Of a stretch of 64,000 nucleotides of DNA, positions 47,273 through 56,443 are shown in pieces. The notes beneath the pieces are model-generated. The model saw nothing but the letters and a program-made list of their open reading frames with translations. It was not told the DNA's origin and did no database searches. The DNA is from Pseudophaeobacter arcticus DSM 23566 (lineage in GTDB: Bacteria > Pseudomonadota > Alphaproteobacteria > Rhodobacterales > Rhodobacteraceae). Location: the NCBI RefSeq assembly GCF_000473205.1, contig NZ_KI421507.1:593934-657933 (forward strand). Reading direction: 5' to 3'. Every line of letters starts with the position of its first letter. Positions within the stretch are counted from its first letter, which is position 1. The translations under genes were made by a program, and so were the position numbers.

Positions 47273-49048
47273 GTGAAAACCATCAAAGCTGAAAACCCGG
47301 CCATCGTCTCTGAAATTCGCGTAGGGCTTGGGGATGAGATTGCCGCAGGCACTGTTTTGCTTGTGACGGAGCTGATGAAAATGCAGCACGAGATCCGCGC
47401 GGATGAAAGTGGCGTGGTCACGGCCCTGCATGTGTCACCGGGGGATGAGCTGCGCGGCGGGGAGCCGCTGGTGAGCCTTGAGCCGGGAGAGGTCTCTTTG
47501 CGGGTCGAGCAGGAGGAGCAGGGGCAGCGGCTGGAGTTTTCCGAATTTGAGGCGCGCATGGGGATGCTGACGGACAGCAGCAGACCACAGGCGGTTGCAA
47601 AGCGCCACCAAAGTGGAAGCCGGACCGCGCGCGAAAACATCGAGGATCTGTTCGATCCCGGCTCCTTTAGCGAATATGGTGCCCTGGCAGTGGCGGCTCA
47701 GCGCACAAAACGCCCGCTGGCCGAGCTGCAGTCACGTACCCAAGGCGATGGGATCATCTGTGGCACCGGCACAGTGAACGGGCGCGCTGTTGCGGCCATG
47801 GCTGTTGATTATATGGTGCTTGCGGGAACCCAGGGCTACAATCACCACCGAAAAATGGACCGTTTGATCGAACGCGCAGGGCGGGACAATCTGCCTATTG
47901 TGCTCTTTGCGGAAGGTGGCGGTGGGCGACCCAACGACTATGATATGGCGCCGATGATGGTGGCCGGGTTGAATGTGCCCTCGTTTCGCAATTTCGCCGC
48001 CCATAGGGGCCCCAAGATTGGCATCGTCTCGGGGCTGTGCTTTGCGGGGAATGCGGCACTGTTTGGCCTGTGCAATGTGCGAATTGCCACCCAGGACAGC
48101 TGGATCGGGATGGGCGGTCCGGCGATGATCGAAGGCGGCGGGTTGGGCAGTGTAACGCCACATGAGATTGGCCCCTCTGAGACGCAAAAGGCAAATGGTG
48201 TCATCGACCTGTTGCGCCAGAACGAGGCAGAGGCGGTTGCCGCCACCAAGGTGCTGTTGGGGCTGCCGTTTTTGCACAGCCCCCCGCAGGAGGAGGCGCC
48301 GGCCCTGGCCCTGCGCGACGTTGTTCCGGCTGACCGCACCCGGGCCTATGACATGCGCCAAGCGATCGAGGCTTTGACCGATGCGGGCAGTTTCCTGGAG
48401 CTGCGCCGGGATTTTGGCCAGGGCATGATCACCGGCTTTATGCGCATCAAGGGGCAGGCCTATGGGGTTCTGGCAAATAACCCGCTGCATATCGGCGGGG
48501 CTATTGATGCACCCGCAGGGGACAAGGGCGCGCGGTTTTTGCAACTTTGTGACGCCTGGGGGCTGCCGGTTGTGACCCTGTGCGACACGCCGGGCTTTAT
48601 GGTGGGGCCTGCGATCGAGGAGACCGGGCAGGTGGCCCATATTTCGCGCCTGTTCCTTGCAGGAGCGCATTTTGCCCAGCCGTTGGTGACCGTCATTCTG
48701 CGCAAGGCCTATGGTCTGGGGGCGATGGCGATGGCGGGTGGTGGTTTTGACCGACCGCATTATTGTTGCGCCTGGCCAACAGGTGAGGTGGGTGCCATGG
48801 GGTTGGAAGGGGCTGTGAAGCTGGGCCACCGCGACCATCTGGCCGCGATCTCGGATCCGGTTGCGCGCGAGGCAGAATACCAGCGCCTGGTTGCGGAACT
48901 CTACCAAAACGGCTCAGCCTTGAACGCCGCGAGCCTGCTTGAATTTGATGCGGTTATTGACCCGGCCCTGACGCGTGAGGAAATCGCGCGGGTTATCGCG
49001 GCGGCGGGACCAGGCTCCCCCAGCGAGCGCTATGTCGATGCCTGGTAA
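47273..49048 (+). CDS. Fused biotinyl-domain and acyl-CoA carboxyltransferase
   Basis: The protein has 591 aa from GTG 47273 (AGAGGA 6 nt upstream). Residues 1-75 are a biotinyl carrier domain with Lys 36 in TELMKMQHE. Residues about 115-591 are a carboxyltransferase of the propionyl/methylcrotonyl-CoA type: ENIEDLFDPGSFSEYG, the oxyanion-type GGGGRPNDYD, and TLCDTPGFMVGPAIEE in the second crotonase-like half. The expected biotin carboxylase is not nearby, and the carrier sits at the N-terminus rather than on the biotin carboxylase. It may take CO2 from a distant biotin carboxylase. The substrate is unknown. Confidence 0.85.
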   Translation: MKTIKAENPAIVSEIRVGLGDEIAAGTVLLVTELMKMQHEIRADESGVVTALHVSPGDELRGGEPLVSLEPGEVSLRVEQEEQGQRLEFSEFEARMGMLTDSSRPQAVAKRHQSGSRTARENIEDLFDPGSFSEYGALAVAAQRTKRPLAELQSRTQGDGIICGTGTVNGRAVAAMAVDYMVLAGTQGYNHHRKMDRLIERAGRDNLPIVLFAEGGGGRPNDYDMAPMMVAGLNVPSFRNFAAHRGPKIGIVSGLCFAGNAALFGLCNVRIATQDSWIGMGGPAMIEGGGLGSVTPHEIGPSETQKANGVIDLLRQNEAEAVAATKVLLGLPFLHSPPQEEAPALALRDVVPADRTRAYDMRQAIEALTDAGSFLELRRDFGQGMITGFMRIKGQAYGVLANNPLHIGGAIDAPAGDKGARFLQLCDAWGLPVVTLCDTPGFMVGPAIEETGQVAHISRLFLAGAHFAQPLVTVILRKAYGLGAMAMAGGGFDRPHYCCAWPTGEVGAMGLEGAVKLGHRDHLAAISDPVAREAEYQRLVAELYQNGSALNAASLLEFDAVIDPALTREEIARVIAAAGPGSPSERYVDAW

Positions 49049-49066
49049 GTCAGAAGGGAGACGCGC

Positions 49067-49489
49067 TCAGGCAATGTCACGCAGCAGCTGAACCAGTTGG
49101 GCGGTTTCGTCCTTGCCTAGCTGGTTCAGAATGGCGGCATCCTGTTGTTGAATTTCCTGCCGGATCTGCATCATGCGTTTGCGGCCCAAATCCGTGGGCA
49201 ACACATTGATCTGACGGTGATCACCCTGGGCAACCTGGCGGTGCACCAACCCGTCTGACACCATGCGATCCACCAGTTTGGTGAGCGTAGGCGGATTCAT
49301 CAAAACAATTTCGGCCAGCTGCCCCATGGTCAGCCGCGGGCCCTCATCCAGGGTTTCCAAAATACGCCAGGCTTCGATCTGAATCCCATGCCGACGCAGC
49401 CGTGCATTCAACGAGGTGGCGACCTTCCGGTGCGCCGCCGCCAAGGCATAGGACAGGTAGTTGTGAAGCGGGCTGATGCTGTTTTCCAT
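49067..49489 (-). CDS. MarR-family regulator
   Basis: The protein has 140 aa from complement ATG 49489; the longer frame adds 63 residues unlike the family. The winged HTH contains MGQLAEIVLMNPPTLTKLVDRMV and the wing QGDHRQINVLPTDLG. It is divergent from the sensor gene at 49602, and a repeated motif TTGA-TTGGAAA-TAA sits in this gap and again upstream of the flotillin-like gene. It is thus the likely controller of the amide-uptake operon. Confidence 0.9.
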   Translation of the reverse strand: MENSISPLHNYLSYALAAAHRKVATSLNARLRRHGIQIEAWRILETLDEGPRLTMGQLAEIVLMNPPTLTKLVDRMVSDGLVHRQVAQGDHRQINVLPTDLGRKRMMQIRQEIQQQDAAILNQLGKDETAQLVQLLRDIA

Positions 49490-49533
49490 AGGACTCACTT
49501 TGGTCTGACGGGGGTCTGACCTGGAGATTTTAG

Positions 49534-49550
49534 TTGACTTGGAAATTAAG
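49534..49550. promoter_or_regulatory. Putative MarR operator, copy 1
   Basis: TTGACTTGGAAATTAAG lies between the divergent marR and sensor genes. Fourteen of its 17 bases recur at 50767-50783. It is followed by TTCAA, giving an imperfect palindrome TTGACTT...AAGTTCAA. Assignment to the MarR regulator is inferred from position and repetition. Confidence 0.6.
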
Positions 49551-49601
49551 TTCAAATGAAATGTGGCAGTCCTCAATCCCTGTGGAAAGGGCGCTGTCGC
49601 C

Positions 49602-50735
49602 ATGACTTCCTTTACCAAGGCTCCAAAAATTCCAACGGAGTTGATTGAACTACAAGCCAACCCTTTGTCCCAAAACAAAGGCAGCTACCGAATTGCCCTG
49701 CTCATCCCCTTGTGCGGCTCTGCCGGGCTTTGGGCGCCCTCCTGTATCTCCAGTGCTCAGGTCGCGGTAGAAGAGCTGAACAAAAGCGGCGGTGTGGATG
49801 GGCGCAAGGTTCAGCTTATCATGATTGATGCGGCGATGGAGGCCAGCATTTCCATTGAAGAGATCGTCAATGATCTTATTGAACGGGGGTCGATAGATGC
49901 GATTGTTGGCATGCATATCAGTGCCATTCGCCAAAGGTTGAGCAAAGTGGTGCGACAGCGGATCCCCTATGTGTACACCCCGCTTTATGAAGGCGGCGAA
50001 AGCACCGCAGGTTTGTTTGCCATTGGGGAGACGCCAAAGGAACAGCTTGGGCCGTCGATGGAACTGATCCAAAACCAATACCGGCCCAAAAGCTGGGCGT
50101 TGATTGGCAATGATTACGTCTGGCCGCGGATTTCACATCTGTTTGCAAAGTCCAGACTGCGCGAGAACGCCATTGATCTCGCATATGAGAGATACGTGCC
50201 TTTTGGGTCACGCAACATGGCGCAATATGTGGCTGAAATTGCTGCCAGCTCAGCAGAGGCGGTGCTGATCTCATTGGTGGGCCAGGATGCGGTTGCCTTT
50301 AACCGGGCCTTTGGAAGCGCGGGTTTGCACAATCAAATGGTGCGGCTGTCCTGTGCGGTTGAGGAGAACGGCCTATTGGCCGCCGGGCCGCGCAACAGCA
50401 AACGTTTGTTTGTCGCTTCTTCCTATTTTGCAGCGCTGCCAACCGAGGCCAATGCGGCCTTTAAAGAGCTGTACTACGGGCTGCATGGGGATCAGGCTCC
50501 GGCGCTGAACGCCATTGGCCAGTCCACATATGAGGGCGTTCATTTTCTCGCCGGATTGATGCGGGGCCATGCCAATGTCTGGCGTGATCATTGTGTTACG
50601 GATGGCTTGCCGGTGATTCATCGCAGTGGCCGAAAAACCCTGTCTTCGAATAAAAGCCAGCGCCCGCCGGTCTATCTGGCGCGAGCGGATGGGCTCAAAT
50701 TTGAGGTCATAAAAGATCTGAAATCAATAGCTTAA
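49602..50735 (+). CDS. AmiC/branched-chain-type ligand-binding protein without signal peptide
   Basis: The protein has 377 aa from ATG 49602 (a longer frame starts at 49563). The type I periplasmic-binding fold is clear: RIALLIPLCGSAGLWAPSCI, SAQVAVEELNKSGGVDGRKV, YVYTPLYEGGES and QSTYEGVHFLAGLM. There is no signal peptide, so it should stay in the cytoplasm as Pseudomonas AmiC does, sensing an amide. It is probably a sensor rather than the uptake protein, since a second, exported binding protein is encoded at 52502. Its regulatory partner (AmiR) is not seen. Confidence 0.75.
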   Translation: MTSFTKAPKIPTELIELQANPLSQNKGSYRIALLIPLCGSAGLWAPSCISSAQVAVEELNKSGGVDGRKVQLIMIDAAMEASISIEEIVNDLIERGSIDAIVGMHISAIRQRLSKVVRQRIPYVYTPLYEGGESTAGLFAIGETPKEQLGPSMELIQNQYRPKSWALIGNDYVWPRISHLFAKSRLRENAIDLAYERYVPFGSRNMAQYVAEIAASSAEAVLISLVGQDAVAFNRAFGSAGLHNQMVRLSCAVEENGLLAAGPRNSKRLFVASSYFAALPTEANAAFKELYYGLHGDQAPALNAIGQSTYEGVHFLAGLMRGHANVWRDHCVTDGLPVIHRSGRKTLSSNKSQRPPVYLARADGLKFEVIKDLKSIA

Positions 50736-50740
50736 AGTTA

Positions 50741-50783
50741 TTTGGTTTCCATTTCAAATTTAATGCTTGAATTGGAAACTAAA
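50741..50783. promoter_or_regulatory. Putative MarR operators, copies 2 and 3 in inverted orientation
   Basis: The arms GTTTCCATTTCAA (50745-50757) and TTGAATTGGAAAC (50767-50779) form a 13-bp inverted repeat with one mismatch and a 9-bp spacer. Read outward, they give two copies of TTGA-WTGGAAAY-YAAR, the motif also found at 49534. The position just after the sensor stop and 77 bp before the flotillin-like gene suits an internal promoter. Confidence 0.65.
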
Positions 50784-50859
50784 ATCTCCCACGGTTTGAG
50801 CCATTCAAATCGTCGCCCCGTTTGGGGGCGGGACATGCGTAACGTCGGGGAGAACTACC

Positions 50860-52449
50860 GTGCTCTGGATTGCTTTGTTGGTGCCTGTGGCGCTGCTTGC
50901 CCTGGTTGGGATTTGGTTCCTGCATCGGTTCTACGCCAAGGCGACATTGGACAGCGCGCTGGTCAGAACCGGCTTTGGCGGTCGCCGGGTGATCACGGAC
51001 GGTGGCTGTATTGCGCTGCCCATCCTGCACCAGATGCAGAAGGTGTCGATGGGGGCGCTGAATTTCTCGATCAGCCGCCAGGGGCGTGAGGCCGTGCTGA
51101 CGCGGGATAGAATGCGGGCGGATGTGATCTTTGGCTTTGAGCTGCGGGTGTCGCCCACCGAAGAGGGGATTGCAACAGCAGCCCAGGCTCTGGGGCACCG
51201 GATTGCCCGCGGCGGCGACAGTATTCACGAGGTTCTGTCCGGGGCGCTGGTCAATGCCATTCAAAATGCGGCGGCTCTGCGCAGCCTGGAGCAGATACAC
51301 CTGGATCGCGGCGGCTTTGCCGAAGATGTTGCCACAGCCATTGACACCCAGGCAAAACAACTGGGGCTGACGCTTGTCTCAACCGCGCTGATCTCGATTG
51401 ACCAGAGCGATCAAAGCCAGCTGAACGAAAACAATGCCTTTAACGCGCAGGGGCTGCGACGGCTGGCCGAATTGGTCGCCGATCAGCGCAAAGAGCGCGT
51501 CCGTATCGAGACCGAAGCCGAAACCGCCGTGCGCGAAAGCCGTTTGGCGCAGCACCAGCGGCAGTTGCAGCTTCAGCGTCAGGAGCGCGAAGCCGAAATT
51601 GCCCAGCAAGAGCATTTCAGCAAGTTGGAGGCTGATGCCAAATCCCGCCAGATCCAGGCGCATGAGATTGCCAAACTGGCAAGCGAGACCGCACGGATTG
51701 AAAATGAGACCCGGGCCAAGGCGGCTCAGGTTGAACAGGATGAAATCCTTAGAAAATCTGAAATGGCGGCGATCCTCTCGCTGGAGGAAGCCAAGATTGC
51801 AAATGGCATTCATCTGGCCCGCAAACGCACCGAGGAGGCCGAGGCGAAAGCGGCGGAAGAACAGGCCCGGTCCTTGGTCATTCTTGCGGCGGAACAGGTG
51901 CAGGCGCAAAAAGAACGCGCCGTCGCCGAACGGGAACGCGATATTGCCCGCATCCATCAGGACAAAGAGCTTGAGCTGGAAGAGGCGCGGGTCAAGCGCG
52001 ATGTGGATACCCTGCTGGCCCGCGCCCAGGCGGAAAGCACGGCTGCCATAGGGGCTGCTGAGGCGGAAAAGGCCCGGATGCAGGCCGAAGCTGCGGGGCA
52101 TGTGGCGCTGAACTCAGCCGAAAACACCCTGAGCGAGGCGGTTATTCGCATGCGGCTTGAAGAGCGCAAGCTCGATCGCCTGCCAGAAATCATGACGCAG
52201 ATGATGAAGCCGGTAGAGAAGATCGACTCGATCAGGATCAACCAGATTTCGGGTGCCCCGGGTGGCTCGGGCGGCGGCGCCGAGGGCGTCGATAGTGCCT
52301 TTGGTGCCGCCATGGATCAGATCCTGGGCATGGCTGTCCGCCTGCCGGCCATGAAGCAGATGGGGGAAGACATCGGGCTGGATTTTGACGCCAACCTGGC
52401 GGGGCGCACCGCCGATTATGCCAACCGGATCAAACCAAAAACAGAATAA
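50860..52449 (+). CDS. Flotillin-like SPFH membrane protein
   Basis: The protein has 529 aa from GTG 50860, preceded by GGGGAGAA. A short N-terminal membrane anchor (LWIALLVPVALLALVGIWFL) is followed by an SPFH/band-7 domain (about 30-190: LVRTGFGGRRVITDGGCIALP; FGFELRVSPTEEGI). A long Glu/Ala/Arg-rich coiled coil (about 195-420) and a Gly-rich tail complete it. Flotillins organise membrane microdomains. Its place between an amide sensor and the amide importer suggests it scaffolds this transport system, which is inferred only from context. Confidence 0.88.
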   Translation: MLWIALLVPVALLALVGIWFLHRFYAKATLDSALVRTGFGGRRVITDGGCIALPILHQMQKVSMGALNFSISRQGREAVLTRDRMRADVIFGFELRVSPTEEGIATAAQALGHRIARGGDSIHEVLSGALVNAIQNAAALRSLEQIHLDRGGFAEDVATAIDTQAKQLGLTLVSTALISIDQSDQSQLNENNAFNAQGLRRLAELVADQRKERVRIETEAETAVRESRLAQHQRQLQLQRQEREAEIAQQEHFSKLEADAKSRQIQAHEIAKLASETARIENETRAKAAQVEQDEILRKSEMAAILSLEEAKIANGIHLARKRTEEAEAKAAEEQARSLVILAAEQVQAQKERAVAERERDIARIHQDKELELEEARVKRDVDTLLARAQAESTAAIGAAEAEKARMQAEAAGHVALNSAENTLSEAVIRMRLEERKLDRLPEIMTQMMKPVEKIDSIRINQISGAPGGSGGGAEGVDSAFGAAMDQILGMAVRLPAMKQMGEDIGLDFDANLAGRTADYANRIKPKTE

Positions 52450-52501
52450 CGCCAGGAAAACTGCGCGAATGCTTAGCCAGACAACACAGAGGGAACGGAA
52501 C

Positions 52502-53722
52502 ATGCCATTGAACAGACGCAGCTTTTTATCCGCAACAGCCGCTATGACCGGGACTGCACTGCTGCCGCAGGCTGTCCTGGCCGCAGATAAGATCAAACTG
52601 GGCTCGATCCTCGATACCTCGGGCATTTTTGACGCCTATGGCAAGCCGATGGATATGGCGATGCGCCTGGCCGTGGCAGAGATCAATGCCGCGGGCGGAT
52701 TGCTGGGGCGAGAGGTGGAAGTGGTGGCCTATGACACCCAGTCGGATATGGCGCTCTACTCGCAATATGGTCAGCAACTGACCCGGCAAGACCGGGTGGA
52801 TGTGGTCCATGGCGGCATTCTGTCTGCCTCGCGTGAGGCGATCCGCCAGACCATGCGCAAGACCAAGACACTGTATTTCTACAATGTTCTGTATGAAGGT
52901 GGGGTCTGTGACGGCAATATCTTCATCAACGGCGTCACCCCGGCGCAGCAGGTTGCGGCGTTGGTGCCCTATGCCATGGAAAAATCCGGTCCCAAGGTCT
53001 ATATCCTTGCCGCTGATTATAACTACGGCCAGATCACCGCCCGCTGGATCCAGAAATTTGTGGCTGACAACGGTGGCGAAACCGTTGGTGTTGATTTCTT
53101 CCCGCTGGATGTCAGCGATTTTGGCTCAACCATCGCCAAGATCCAGACGGTGGGCCCCGATCTGGTGATTGCGCCCCTGGTTGGCGGCGCGCATCTGTCC
53201 TTTTTCCGCCAATGGGCGGCGGCAGGGATGAAAGATCGCATTCCGCTGGCCTCCACCACCCTGGGGGTTGGCAACGAACATAAAGTTCTGACCCCGCAAG
53301 AGGGCGATGGCATTATGGTGGCGTATAACTACAGCCAGGAGCTGGCGACGCCTGCCAACACCGCCTTCAAGGAAAACTGGGCGGCGGCCTATGGCGACAG
53401 TGGCATGATCCACGAGATCGCAGTGTCCAACTATCAGGGGTTGTTGACCTGGGCCGCTGCGGTGCGGCAGGCGGGCTCGATTGAGCGGCAGGCGGTGATT
53501 GCCGCCCTGGAATCCGGGCTGTCGATCGAAGGACCGGCGGGCAAGATTACCATCGACCCCAAGACCCACCACGCGGTGCTGGATGTCCATATCATGGAGA
53601 TTGAAAACCAGGGCATGCGGGTGGTCAAAACCCTGCCGCAGCGCCAGCCGATTGACACCCAGTTGGTCTGTGATCTGCAGGCCAATCCGGGGGACAACAC
53701 CCAATACGAAATCCAGATCTGA
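52502..53722 (+). CDS. ABC transporter substrate-binding protein, urea/amide type
   Basis: The protein has 406 aa from ATG 52502 (GAGGGAACGG just upstream). The N-terminus MPLNRRSFLSATAAMTG with a cut near VLAADK is a twin-arginine-like signal, so it is periplasmic. The type I binding fold matches FmdD/UrtA: IKLGSILDTSGIFDAYGK, AVAEINAAGGLLGREVEVV, FYNVLYEGGVCDGN and AADYNYGQITARWIQKF. It delivers a small amide or urea-like compound to the permease encoded next. A 103-bp gap separates it from the permease gene. Confidence 0.9.
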   Translation: MPLNRRSFLSATAAMTGTALLPQAVLAADKIKLGSILDTSGIFDAYGKPMDMAMRLAVAEINAAGGLLGREVEVVAYDTQSDMALYSQYGQQLTRQDRVDVVHGGILSASREAIRQTMRKTKTLYFYNVLYEGGVCDGNIFINGVTPAQQVAALVPYAMEKSGPKVYILAADYNYGQITARWIQKFVADNGGETVGVDFFPLDVSDFGSTIAKIQTVGPDLVIAPLVGGAHLSFFRQWAAAGMKDRIPLASTTLGVGNEHKVLTPQEGDGIMVAYNYSQELATPANTAFKENWAAAYGDSGMIHEIAVSNYQGLLTWAAAVRQAGSIERQAVIAALESGLSIEGPAGKITIDPKTHHAVLDVHIMEIENQGMRVVKTLPQRQPIDTQLVCDLQANPGDNTQYEIQI

Positions 53723-53825
53723 CCCATTCCCGGATTTGACACGGAGCGGCCAGGGTCGCTCCGCATCCCCACGCCGGGGAACGGCTGTGCTGTGCCATAG
53801 GAAGACTGAAGGAAGACTGGAGCCG

Positions 53826-54692
53826 ATGGATCTCTCATTCGTCATTTTGATAGAAATGCTCTACGCGGTCTCTTCGCTGATCCTGATCAGCGCAGGCCTG
53901 GCCGTTGTGTTTGGCATGATGAAAGTGATCAACCTCGCGCATGGGGAATTCATGATGATGGGCGGCTATGCCACCATCACTGCGGTGAACCTGGGGGTGA
54001 ACATCTTTGTCGCCATGCTGGTGATTGCGCCGCTGACGGTTGGGCTGATTGGGCTGATTGTCGAACGTCTGGTGATCCGCCACCTCTATGGGCGGCTGGT
54101 GGATACCATGCTGGCGACCTGGGGGTTGAGCCTGTTTTTCATTGGGTTGGCCACCATGATTTTTGGCAATACCACGACGGGAATTTCCACGCCAATTCCC
54201 GGCTTTACGGTCGGAAACTACCAGATCAACGGCTACAACTTCTTTATCATCGTGGTCTCTGTGCTGCTGTTGATTGCCATGCGTGTGGTGCTTAAATCCA
54301 CCCGTGCCGGGCTGATCGCCCGCGGCGCGATGCAACAGGCGGATATGGCAGCGGCGCTTGGCTACAGCCCAAACCGCATCTACATGGCAACCTTCTTTTG
54401 CGGCTCGGCGCTCTCGGGTCTGGCCGGGGCGGTGCTGGCGCCGCTGGTTGGATTGGTGCCCACCTCGGGCGGCGCCTATATCGCCAAGGCCTTTATTACC
54501 GTCATCGCCGGAGGACCATCGCTTATTGCCGGGCTGTTTTCCGGTGCCGGCTTGTTTGGCGTGGTCAGCCAGGTCTTCACCTTCACCATCTCTCCGGTGA
54601 TGGGCGAGGTTGCCCTGCTGGTGGCCGCTGTCATCCTGCTTCGCCTTTTGCCGCAGGGCATCACCGGAAAATTCTTCAAAGGAAAACTGTGA
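53826..54692 (+). CDS. Branched-chain/urea-type ABC permease, LivH/UrtB subunit
   Basis: The protein has 288 aa from ATG 53826; the frame is open upstream to 53499, within the previous gene. It is an inner-membrane permease with about eight helices. Conserved family pieces: SAGLAVVFGMMKVINLAHGE, MMMGGYATITAV, TRAGLIARGAMQQADMAAAL and GGAYIAKAFITVIAGGPSL. Its stop overlaps the next start (TGATG). Confidence 0.92.
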   Translation: MDLSFVILIEMLYAVSSLILISAGLAVVFGMMKVINLAHGEFMMMGGYATITAVNLGVNIFVAMLVIAPLTVGLIGLIVERLVIRHLYGRLVDTMLATWGLSLFFIGLATMIFGNTTTGISTPIPGFTVGNYQINGYNFFIIVVSVLLLIAMRVVLKSTRAGLIARGAMQQADMAAALGYSPNRIYMATFFCGSALSGLAGAVLAPLVGLVPTSGGAYIAKAFITVIAGGPSLIAGLFSGAGLFGVVSQVFTFTISPVMGEVALLVAAVILLRLLPQGITGKFFKGKL

Positions 54693-55726
54693 TGTCCGCA
54701 AGTCTGCAAAAGGATCTTGCCTGCACGGTGGTCATCGCGGCGCTGTTGATCTGGCTGATGCCGATGCTGATCTCTCCCTATACGCTCACCGTGCTGATTA
54801 TCTACGGGATGCTGGGGTTGAGCCTGGGGCTGATCTGGGGGTTTGGCGGCATCCTGTGCTTTGGCCAAGCCGCGTATTTTGGTCTTGGCGCCTATACCTA
54901 TGCCATTGCTGCAATCAATCTTGGCGAGAGCACCCTGCCGATGCTTCTGGCGGTGCTGGTGCCGGCAGGGTTTGCGGCTCTGCTGGGGGGGCTGATGTTC
55001 TACGGTCGGCTGACGGATGTTTATCTGGGGGTCATCACCCTGGTGGTCACCTTGATCCTGTTCAAATTCATCAACTCGACAGCCGGGCCGCAGTATGTAA
55101 TCGGCACCGCCCGGCTGGGGGGCTTTAACGGTATTCCCGGATTTCAAACCCTGAACATTCCGGGGCAGCCTGAGGCCTATATCTGGGGAGATGCCTACTT
55201 CTATGTCTGCGCGGTGCTGCTGGCACTGGTGTTTGTTCTGGTCACGCTGCTGCTGCGTTCCAGCTTTGGCAGGATTGCGGTTGGCATTCGCGAGAATGAG
55301 ACCCGCATGTCGCTGATGGGCTATGATGTGCGGGCGCGCAAGACGATCCTGTTTGCCATCGGAGCCGCCATCGCCGGGCTGGCAGGCGCGCTGTTTGCCA
55401 ATTGGGGCGAAATTGTCACCCCCAGCCTGTTTTCCCTTGGTCAATCGGCCGAGATCATCATCTGGTGCATCGTTGGCGGGCTTGGCACCCGGCTTGGCCC
55501 GATCCTTGGCGCCGCTGGGCTGGCCTATCTCAAATTCCTTTTGGGCCAGCAGAGCCTCGTTGATAACACGCTGATCACCGGCCTTATTCTGGTGCTGTTT
55601 GTCCTGTTCCTGCCCCGCGGCCTGGTGCCCGCCATTGCCGATTTGTGGCAGGCACAGAAGGCAGCCCGCCGAGGCGCGCGGGGCCGGGGGCGCAGGCGAC
55701 AGGCCCCGCAGCGGGGAGCGGCTTAA
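54692..55726 (+). CDS. Branched-chain/urea-type ABC permease, LivM/UrtC subunit
   Basis: The protein has 344 aa. Features: YGMLGLSLGLIWGFGGILCF, GQAAYFGLGAYTYAIA, GRIAVGIRENETRMSLMGYD (the cytoplasmic EAA-like loop) and IWCIVGGLGTRLGPILGAAG. The C-terminus is basic (Arg-rich). It forms the channel with the LivH-type subunit. The stop overlaps the start of the ATPase gene by one base. Confidence 0.92.
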   Translation: MSASLQKDLACTVVIAALLIWLMPMLISPYTLTVLIIYGMLGLSLGLIWGFGGILCFGQAAYFGLGAYTYAIAAINLGESTLPMLLAVLVPAGFAALLGGLMFYGRLTDVYLGVITLVVTLILFKFINSTAGPQYVIGTARLGGFNGIPGFQTLNIPGQPEAYIWGDAYFYVCAVLLALVFVLVTLLLRSSFGRIAVGIRENETRMSLMGYDVRARKTILFAIGAAIAGLAGALFANWGEIVTPSLFSLGQSAEIIIWCIVGGLGTRLGPILGAAGLAYLKFLLGQQSLVDNTLITGLILVLFVLFLPRGLVPAIADLWQAQKAARRGARGRGRRRQAPQRGAA

Positions 55727-56442
55727 TGGCTGAAACAATTTTGGAAACTCACGGGCTGACCATGCGCTTTGGCGGGGTTGTTGCTGCCAATAACGTGGAC
55801 TTCAAATTACAGGCCCGCGAGCTGCGCTGCCTGATTGGTCCCAACGGCGCCGGGAAATCGACATTCTTCAAATGTGTCTCTGGATTGCAAACCCCGACAG
55901 AGGGCCAGGTCTATATGCGTGGGTTGGAAACTACCCGCTGGATGCCACATGAGATCGCCGCATTGGGGGTGGGGATCAAAACCCAAACGCCCAATGTTCT
56001 GGACGCGCTGAGCGTGTTTGAAAACATCTGGCTGGCGGCGCGCCGGTTTCATGTGCCGACTGAGGCGACGCAAAAAACGCAAGAAATCATTGAACGCCTG
56101 GCGCTGGGCGCCATCGCGCGAAAAGACCTGGGCCAATTGGCCCATGGAGAGCGGCAGCGGGTTGAGCTGGGGCTGGTGGCGGTGGGCGACCCCTGGCTGG
56201 TGCTGCTGGATGAACCCGCCGCCGGCATGAGCGCCGAGGATGTCGAACGGATGACCGGTATCATCCACGAGCTGAACAAGACCGCCGCCATCGTCATCGT
56301 CGAACATGACATGCAGTTCATTCGCTCAATCGCTGAGACGGTGACGGTTTTCCATCAGGGAGCGGTCCTGATGGAGGACCATGTGGACCAGGTTCTGTCT
56401 GACCCAACTGTGCGCAATGTCTATCTTGGAAAGAAGGCCTGA
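55726..56442 (+). CDS. Branched-chain/urea-type ABC ATPase, LivG/UrtD subunit
   Basis: The protein has 238 aa from ATG 55726. Walker A is IGPNGAGKSTFFKCVSG, the signature is LAHGERQRVELGL, Walker B is WLVLLDEPAAGMS and the switch His is in VIVEHDMQFIRS. The longer open frame to 55645 is in the previous gene. It works with the second ATPase, which here is fused to an amidase. Confidence 0.94.
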   Translation: MAETILETHGLTMRFGGVVAANNVDFKLQARELRCLIGPNGAGKSTFFKCVSGLQTPTEGQVYMRGLETTRWMPHEIAALGVGIKTQTPNVLDALSVFENIWLAARRFHVPTEATQKTQEIIERLALGAIARKDLGQLAHGERQRVELGLVAVGDPWLVLLDEPAAGMSAEDVERMTGIIHELNKTAAIVIVEHDMQFIRSIAETVTVFHQGAVLMEDHVDQVLSDPTVRNVYLGKKA

Positions 56443-56443
56443 T

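Noticed and set aside
47732-48907. 391-codon minus-strand open frame
   Set aside because: Antisense to the clear carboxyltransferase gene.
50742-51089. 115-codon open frame overlapping the start of the flotillin-like gene
   Set aside because: Out of frame with the flotillin and without domain features.
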